Shown: positions 47,901 to 56,900 of the stretch, piece by piece
Layout of the letters: each line of letters opens with the position of its first letter
How positions within the stretch are numbered: position 1 is the stretch's first letter
The notes under the pieces: model-generated
Databases searched by the model: none
Seen by the model: only the letters and a program-made list of their open reading frames with translations
What the model was told of the DNA's origin: nothing
Assembly (NCBI RefSeq): GCF_029931775.1
Contig: NC_079331.1
Coordinates: 24,491,720-24,555,719 of the forward strand
Length of the DNA stretch: 64,000 nt
Direction of reading: 5' to 3'
From: Euleptes europaea
Taxonomy: Eukaryota > Chordata > Lepidosauria > Squamata > Sphaerodactylidae
Translations under genes and position numbers: made by a program

Positions 47901-50900
47901 GCAGACAAGGGTTGAATTTTGGAAGAAATGCCATGAGAACTTTGTGAGAAATGCTGTTTCGAATCAAACAGCCTTCCATTTCTTCTCTGCTCAGGCAGAT
48001 GCAGTGTCTGAGCCCCTGGACAACGAGAGAATGTCCGGCATTCAGGAGAGACGCCTTCTGCTCACGTTGGCTGGCCACTGGCTAGCCAGCAGTGATCCAA
48101 TCCCACTTGATGAACTGGAAGTGATAGAGAGAAAAATTTGGCTTTGTCATGTTGCACAACATGCCTCAAGCCAGGGTGCCGGGACAGCCAAGCATCGATT
48201 CTCTCATCAGATTTCCACGAGTGGTGAACTTTCCTTCGATGCCTTGGCCAAAGAGTTCTCCTTTTCCAAGCTACCAGCTCTGAGCTCCCCCAAATACCTG
48301 CAACTTGAGGGGCTGCCCTCCCAAGATGCGTCGCAGGCCACCCTTCCAGACGCGGACGTGGAATGGCTGAGCTTCTTGATTGGACGCCTTTTAGACGAGG
48401 GCAGCGTGCACGAAGCCAGCCGTGTGTGCCGGTACTTCGACTTCTACAGCCGAGACCTGTTGCTGGTCTTGCACTGTCGAGCGCTGGCCGCGGGGGAAGC
48501 CTCTCGCAGCTGCTGCCACCCCCAGGTCCAAGCTGTCCTTGCAGCGAGAGCAGAGGAGGAGGAGGAGGAGGAAGGGGACTGGGAGCCGCAGAACAGGCAT
48601 CTGCAACGCGGTAAGAAGCGCCCGTTGAAGGCATCGGTTGGGTGGAGGTTTGGGCTGGCCACACAGCCCTCTCTTTCTAATGTGATTTTTTCTTGCTTTC
48701 TCTTTGTGTTTGGGGGGGTGATGCACTGCATTGAGCACGACAGGAGGTTTGATTCTGGCCATTCTGACTACTGTAGAGTTTTCCATTACTGAGCTCCTTT
48801 TGCAATTCTTAATATATTCTCGGGTGGCTGCGTGATCCTTTAAATCAATGGTTCCCAAAGTGGGCAATATCACCCCCTGAGGGGCGGTGGGATTATCTAG
48901 GGGGGCACTAAGAGAGCAGCAGGGGGGCACTAGAGGTGGGCCTCTTCAACTGTGTTGTTCACTAATTTACCATAGATCAAGCTATGGCACCATGCTGGCA
49001 AATTTGGTGGTAACTATCAGAATTTTTTTCCAGGCTTTGAAGAGCTGGTACCACTGGATCAAGTCCATCAGTTTTGTTGAATACATTTCAACTAAAAAGT
49101 TTTAATTTGATTTTGAATAGATGTGCAATTAATTGTTACTGTTCTGAAATTTTATCGTTCTTATCTTCTTTAGTGAGTCAAGCAAACCCCTATTTTGAAT
49201 GATGCTTTTTATAGGGTAGGGGTCGCTGGGGTTGAGTTTGTGGAACTGAGGGGGGGGGCGGTGGCCCCAAACGTTTGGGGACCACTGCTTTAAATGCTCA
49301 GCTGCTCCTTCAGCTGGCAGGAGGAGGGCGTCCCTCTACAGCTAGCCCACTCTGGCCTGTGGCTCTGGAAGGTTCTCTGCCTGGGGCCCGTTCCATTGGG
49401 TGCGTTTTTTCCTTGCTCTCCTGAGTATTGATTTTGGTTCCAGCCTCCAGCTGGGAGTCCTGGTCCTTTGCAGGGGCTCCGTGTTCGGATGATAAGGTCG
49501 TTGGCAGCCTGCAGGCCCTGACCGCCGAATGCGTGCACGGGCGCAACTACTGCCGGCAGGTCCTCTGCCTCTATGAACTGTCCAAGGTACATCACGCCTG
49601 GGGAGGGGGCGGCCTCATATTGCGGTGGAGAGGGAAGAGTAGGGAGGACACGGTCGGTCAGTGGGAGGCTTCTCCAGGCGATGGGCTGTCACAGAAGGGT
49701 TGCCTCTCTTCCCCGCCTTCTGATTGTTCAGGAGCTCGGCTGCTCGTTCAGTGAGATCTCTGCCCAGGACTCTGAAAAGCTGCTCCGTGCCCTCCTGTCC
49801 TCTCAGCAGCCAGACAGGTGCCCAAAGGCACAGGCATTCATCACCACCCAGGGGCTGGAGCTGGAGACGGTGGCCGAGCTGGTGGCTGAGGAGGTCATGC
49901 GGGAGCTGCTGGCCCGTTCGCAAGGGGAAGGAGGTGAGTGGGAGGGGCCGTGCCGCTCTCAGCCCTCTGCAGCTGACCCTGGGGGCAGCCGCTTCTTGGG
50001 CAAAACGTGTGTTTTGATGGAGCCCAAGACAACGCTGGCTTTTTCGCCACTTCATTGTGTTGCAGTCTCTGCAAGCCCCCCCCCCACAGCCATGCCCAAG
50101 TTCTTTCCATCACCACAGGTGTCACGATTGTGGAGCAACATTTGAGCTGGTATGGTCCAGAGGTAAAATAGCTCTGCTAAGCAGAGTTGGCATGCACACT
50201 GAAGAGAGTCTCCTCCTGGAATTAGCCTTGCACCTTGGAGGGGAGGGGGGTGCGAGCTTGCCTTCCCCTGCGGCCTGTTGGAGAGGGTGCTGTGTGTTGT
50301 CACAGTTTGTATTTTTGTGCCAACAGGGCAGAGCCAAATACTGGATCCGGCAGAGGAGAGCCAGGTGTTCTTGCAACTGGCCAAACTGTGCCAGGACCCC
50401 ACCCTGGTGGGCATGAAGCTACTGGATAAAATTTCTTCTGTGCCACACGGGGAGCTTGCCTGCAGTAAGTATGGATGCTGCCCAATGGTGAGCAGGAAGG
50501 GGATTCCTTGTGACTCCGAAAAGACAAATAATATCCCCTTTAAAGGACTGCATCATGGTGTGGCTACACCTGCTCTCCTCAGTGGCCTTACTTGGACGCC
50601 AGCGCTGCTCTTTCTGCAGAGCTTAATGTCCGAGCAGTCACAGCAGAACCAGCCATCCCCGTGCCCTCATGGAGCAGAGCCCACCTTTGGTTTCCTCTCT
50701 TTGCGTACTCCCTTGTCTGAGAATGTGCCATAGCAGCCACAGGGATGCGTTGCTGGAAGCCAGAGATGGTTTTGGGAGCAGGCTTGGGTCATGGGCTGCT
50801 GCGTTAGAGATTCACTAAGGTTTTCTTTTCTCCCTAGAGCTCTTTTATAATGTATAAACTGTAGCTGTCTTTTGGGGCGGCCTCTTTTCTGCCCGGGAAT

Positions 50901-53900
50901 CCCTGGTGCTGGGGGCAGGGCTCATCCTCGCAGGTGGGATCCTCTAGAGCTAACCCCTCCGTGGGTCACTGAGCGGCTCCAAGCATCCTGCCCCCTATAG
51001 CTTTTCCTCACAGCTGCTATTCCCATTTTGCGGATGGGGGAAATGGAGGCAGACGGAGCGCCGTGCTGCCTGTAGCAGCTGGAGACTCCCGACCCAGCCT
51101 CTAGCTGTTGAGAGTGCTGACGGGCGGCCCGGCTCTCTCTCCTTCCTTAGCCACGGAGCTGCTGATTCTGGCCCATCACTGCTTCAGCTTGACCTGTCAC
51201 ATGGAAGGGATCACTCGCGTCCTTCAAGCTGCCCGGCTGCTCACAGATGAACATTTGGCTCCCAATGAAAAGTATGGCCTCATGGTATGTGGGTGCTCCA
51301 GCCTGCCCGCTCTTTAGGGAGCCTGGCTGTAGAGATGACTGGGGGTGGGAGTGGGGTGCCTTGTTGTCCTCTTCTGCATTGAGCAGGGGCCTTCCCCGAG
51401 GAAGTTGTGAGGAAGCCCCGGGTCTGACCTGTGAATGGGGCTCAGGGGTGTTCTGCACTGATCCCATGTGGATTCTTTTGTTTTGGAAGCAGCAGCATCT
51501 GCCTAGACGTGTGCGGCATGAATGAGCAAATGAGCGGGCCTGAATGGCTTGGTTTTCCCCTGGTCTGGCAGACAGCTGCTTTACTTCCTTTTTGCCATTG
51601 GATCATTTCTTTGCCTGCCTGTTCTAGAAGCTGATGCAGGTCTTGCCCCCAGCTGTTCCCGTCCCTTCTGGGCCCACCCTCACCTGCCACACAATGAGTC
51701 ACTGGCTAGCAGTGCTCCACAGGCGGCAACTCGACCCTGTGCCAAGGAGGGTGGTGCTCCTGCCTCCTTCTCCCCGTCCCCAGGTGTCCCGGTTCAGGCA
51801 GGCACCGGGGGCAAGAGGCAGCAAGCGTAGTCCAAAGCACAGTCCAGGGTCAGCACACAGGTCCTTAGAAGTTCCAGCACCTAAACAGGAGGGCAAATCC
51901 AGAAAGCCCCAGCCAGGTCACAGTCCAAGGTCAGGGGTAAATCCAAGAAACCAAGCCCAAATCCAGTCTGAGGCCGAAGGTGCAGAGTGCCGGCAGGTAC
52001 ACAAGGGTTGTGGACAAGTTGCTTCCACGCTGCCTCACCCTTCTCTGGCTGCTTTGATCAGTGAAACCCCAATCAGAAGCAGGGGCAACTCCTCAGCCTG
52101 CTGAGTCATCGACAGACAGGTGCCACTCATCACTGGCTGAGCAGCCTCATGGCCGTCAGCCCCGATCCTGTGGTGACTCAAGCTCACATGCCAAGGCTGA
52201 CCTTTGCTGGGCTGCCAACTGCAAGCTGGGCTGCCAACTCCTGTGCCTCCCTCCCAGCCCTCCTTCTCCGGCGCTCCAAAGGCTTGGGGGGGAGGTGGCC
52301 CTGGAGGGGAGGCTGGCAGCTACCATGCTTCTGTTTCAGCCTCGGAAGCCGGGCTGTGAGGCTGAGGGTGTGGTGCGCTGACTTCAGCCTGAGACTCCCC
52401 TTCTGCACCGGACGGCGTCTCTGCATTGTCCGGTGGGTCTTCCTGCGGCCTCCAAGGGCCGGGGCCGGCTTCATCTCTTCATCATCCGAGGAGGCCTCGG
52501 CAGGCAGACCCACGACACAAGGCGTTCTGACCCCCAAAGCGCTTGATAATACCATTTTAGGAGCCCTTTCCTCCCGAACTGATGCATGGGCTGGTCTCTC
52601 TTCCAAGGTTCGGCTTCTCACTGGAATAGGCAGATACAATGAGATGACGTACATCTTCGACCTGCTGCATGAAAAACATTACTTTGAGGTGCTGATGAGG
52701 AAGAAATTGGATCCGGTTGGTACAAAGCCCACCCCTCCCCAGTACACAATGCCTATGAGTGGGAGGGCTGGATTCCAGACAAATATGGGATGCTGGTGAA
52801 ATGCTGAACATCAGATGGTCACAAGTGGTCCACGTGAGGTGGAGAGCCGGAGGCTGTTGGTTCTGATGGCTTCTAAAGTTGACTTTTGCTGGTCAGTTTC
52901 ACACAACTAAAATGACTTTGCTGTTTTAAGATGCCTCCTCTCTGCCTATTTCCATCCCAAATCCCAGAACCTCTTTAGCTCCCCTCCCCCACCAGTGATA
53001 CATGCTCAGTGGCTCAGAAGCCACATGTGGCTCTTCTGGGAGCATTATTCCCCAGTGTGGCACAGTGATGGCTTTCCTCAGCTTCACACCCTCCCACAGC
53101 AGTGACAGAGTTGATTTTTGTTCCGGCAAGAGTTGTGAGTGGTCAGTGAGGCAGTGGTTAACGAATAACTGTACTGGGTTAAGGTGCTGCTATTACAGAG
53201 GAAGCCCGGGGAGGGAAAATAGGACTCTCAGGTGACTTCTATTGCTTTCCCCTCCCTTTCTCCTGAGGTGATTCACACCCACACCTTCCTTTCACAACCG
53301 AAGAAGATAGGTTAATTGTCTCTTCTTTAGAAGGGCTCGGCGCTTAGTGGTTTGGTGGAGAAGACAAGGATTTCCTTCACCGGGCAAAGCCTTTTAGTTA
53401 CCTAACTAATCTCCTGATAGTTTTCTCTGTCGCCCCATCTGAGGCAATGACCAAATTTCCCTCCATCTAACCCCCCACCACACCCGAGGTGCCACATCCT
53501 CTCATTGGCTGATGCCGCTTAGTGTCTGCCTACTCCCCGGTAGGCAGGGATTTGTTGGGTTGCCAGGAGGGCAGAACTAGAGACTGTCCATCACAGACAC
53601 CTGCTCCGTTTTCAGGAGAGTGGGCCAGGCCCTTTGCGTGGTGGGCCTGGTGGTTGGCAGGTGGTTCTCATCTTGGAATTGCTGCCGCCAGAGGAACAGG
53701 TCAGCTGTCAGCCTCCCTGTGCCTTGTGTCAGCGGGGGGAGTGAATGCAGCCCTTCCGGTTGTGACAGTGGGCTCTCTCTGAGCTCCTGCCCTCCATGGT
53801 AACCTGGGGAAAACGTTGTGAGAAAATTTGATTCCTCCTCCATGGAACGGTTTGTCCTTCGTCTTTGGACAGAGGATGCCCCGAGCTGCCCCTTGCGCCA

Positions 53901-56900
53901 GCCCCCGAGTTGGCCGAGCCTTGCTAGTCGGTGCCGCCTGCCTTTCCTCGCCTCACGCCCACAACTCCTCCTGCCCCTCTCTCCACAGAGCGGGACCCTC
54001 AAGACAGCCCTGCTGGACTACATCAAGCGCTGCCGCCCCGGAGACAGCGAGAAGCACAACATGATTGCCCTCTGCTTCAGCATGTGCCGGGAGATCGGGG
54101 AGAACCACGAGGCGGCGGCCAACGTGCAGCTGAAGCTCATTGAGTCTCAGCCTTGGGGTGAGCGGCCTCACTGCCCGGGGGGCGGGGCGCGTGCAGGGAG
54201 CCACGTGGAGCCACCACTGTGGCTGGCTGGGCCCAAGAGCCCGACCGCCAAAGGGGGAGGACAGCGGGAGAGCTCTCAGGCGCCCCCTTCCACAGCTGCC
54301 CTGCCTCTGCTGGCGTTTGGGGAGGAGAGAGGGCTCGAAAGCAGAAGAGCAGCTGGTCTCCTCTGCCTGCTGACGTCCACCTGAGAACCTTGGGGATTGT
54401 TTGGCTGTGGGATTGAGGGGGCTTCCAGTGGGCTAGCAAAAGGCAACACAAGACATTGGAGGATGCCTTGGGGGAAAGCAGCTGCCCACGGAGCAGCGCT
54501 TCAAACTCCTCGACAGAGCTCTCCTCACACGGCGGCAAGCAGAGCCTTCCGTCACATTGGCGACGGTGGCATTGTTCTGGCCAGCTGGCTCAGGTGGGTG
54601 TTGGCAGCAACAGGTAGAGTTGGGTTGGATACTGTTCGTATAAACAGGGCTTTTAAGACCAACCAAAATAGGGAAATGGTAGGTGAGCCTCGGAAGTCCC
54701 CAGAATTCTATGTCTGAAATAGCAGAGTGTGGGAGATGCCTCTGGCAGTGATCTTAGTGTCTCTAGTCTGCATCCAGTCTGGGGTGCCGGGAAAGTCTGA
54801 ATCGATCGGGTGGCGCTGGGTGGCGCTCGTGTCCAGTTGCACTTTTAGATATTGGGGGTGGGGTGGGGAATAAAATAACAGTTGTTAATCAGATGCGTCT
54901 CCAACACCAAAGAGAACATGCAGGGCCCTAAAGAAGACTAAAAGGAGAGGAAAAGGTGATAATTGTTACACTAACTGTGCTGAAGATCCGTTTTCGATGA
55001 TGCATTATGTAAAGAGTCAGTGGAAGCCAACGTGGCTGGGTTGGGAACACCTCAGAAGCACCCTGTTTACCTGTGTCATTTTCTTCCACTTGAAAAATCC
55101 TCCTCCAACAGCAAAAATCAGGTATTTACAAAACAGACAAGGGGTTGTAGATAGCAGGATCGGTCCAAAGCGTCCCACCGGTCAGGGTTCAAAGTACCGG
55201 TTCAGTATCTCCCGCTGGAACTCTTGGGTGTCCAGTCAACAAGGACTGAAAGGCTCTCCCTGGAATCTCGGCTCTGGGCCTCAACAAAATGGAATGTTCT
55301 GGCCACACTCAAAGGGACAGGAAGCCACCCCCCTCCCCTTAGGCAGAGATCCTTCCCCAGAGCAAGTAAAGCTGTCTCAATCCCCAAACCGGCTCTGAAG
55401 GCGGACTGATGAGGGTCGGGGAGATGCTTCATCCAAGTATCCCTGCAGTTGCTTTGCTCCTGCCAACTTGGTTGCCTCGTCCAGAAAAGGGAGACAAGAA
55501 ACAAACCCAGAACTGGTTCTTGTAGGTTATCCGGGCTGTGTAACCGTGGTCTTGGAATTTTCTTTCCTGATGTTTCGCCAGCAACTGTGGCAGGCATCTT
55601 CAGAGTAGTAACACTGAAGGACAGTGTCTCTCAGTGTCAAGGGTGTAGGAAGAGTAATATATAGTCAGAAAGGGGTGGGTTTGAGCTGAGTATTGTCCTG
55701 CAAAAGTAATGTGCTAATCATTGTCCTGTAAGTATCAAGATAATGTGCTAATGATGGTATGGTATGTTAATATGGAACCATTGTATCCTGAAGTGATCTG
55801 TTAATGTGTGTAATCCAAAGCTAATCTGCATGGCTATTGTTGAATGTTGTCTTTGTTAGTCTGGAGGTTTTTTAGAACAGGAAGCCAAGCCTTATTCATT
55901 CTTAAATGCTCTTCTTTTCTGTTAAAGTTGTGCTGATGTTTATGAATTTCAATGGCTTCTCTGTGCAATCTGACAAAATAGTTGGTAGAATTGTCCAGTC
56001 TTTCAGTATCTTGGAATAAGACCCTATGTCCTGTTTGGGTCAGTCCATGTTCAGCCACTGCTGATTTCTCAGGTTGGCCAAGTCTGCAGTATCTTTCATG
56101 TTCTTTTATCCTTGTTTGTATGCTGCGTTTTGTTGTCCCGATGTAAACTTGTCCACAGCTGCAAGGTATACGATATACTCCTGCAGAGGTGAGGGGGTCT
56201 CTTTTGTCTTTTGCTGATCGTAGCATTTTTTGTATTTTCTTGGTGGGTTTAAACACTGTTTGTAGGTTATGTTTTTTCAAAAGTTTCTCCATCCTATCAG
56301 TGACTCCTTTAATAAATGGCAAGAATACCTTTCCTATGGGAGACTGTTTTTCCTGAGTTTTCTGATTTTTGTTTGGTTTAATGGCCCTTCTGATTTCATT
56401 CTTGGAGTAGCCATTTGCTAGCAGTGCGTGATTTAGATGATTAGTTTCTAAGAGGAGAGACAGCAAGAATTCTACGAAAAGCAAAGCCCCCTGCTAGCAA
56501 TATAACACGTAAGGAGAGAAACGCCATCAAGACCCTCAATGCAGATCCAGAAATCATTATTCTACCAGCTGACAAAGGCAATGCCACAGTGATCATGAAA
56601 ACAGAAGAATACAAAAAGAAGATTGAGGAACTTCTGGACCCTGCCACATACAAAAAACTAAAAAGAGATCCAACTTGCAAAATTACCAGGAAAACTAGCA
56701 TTCTTATCAAGAATTCCACTCTTCATCCCGACACACACAGAAAACTATGCAAGACAGAAGCACAACCACCACGATTATATGGACTACCTAAAATTCATAA
56801 GGATTCCGTTCCACTCCAACCCATCGTGAGTGCCATTGGTTCCCCAACATATAAATTAGCTAGATATTTGACCACCCTCTTACAGGACCACATTGGAAAA

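Noticed and set aside
51640-52540. Possible LTR-like repeat in intron 34
   Set aside because: There are no matching ends, no flanking duplication and no coding part. Left as unclassified.
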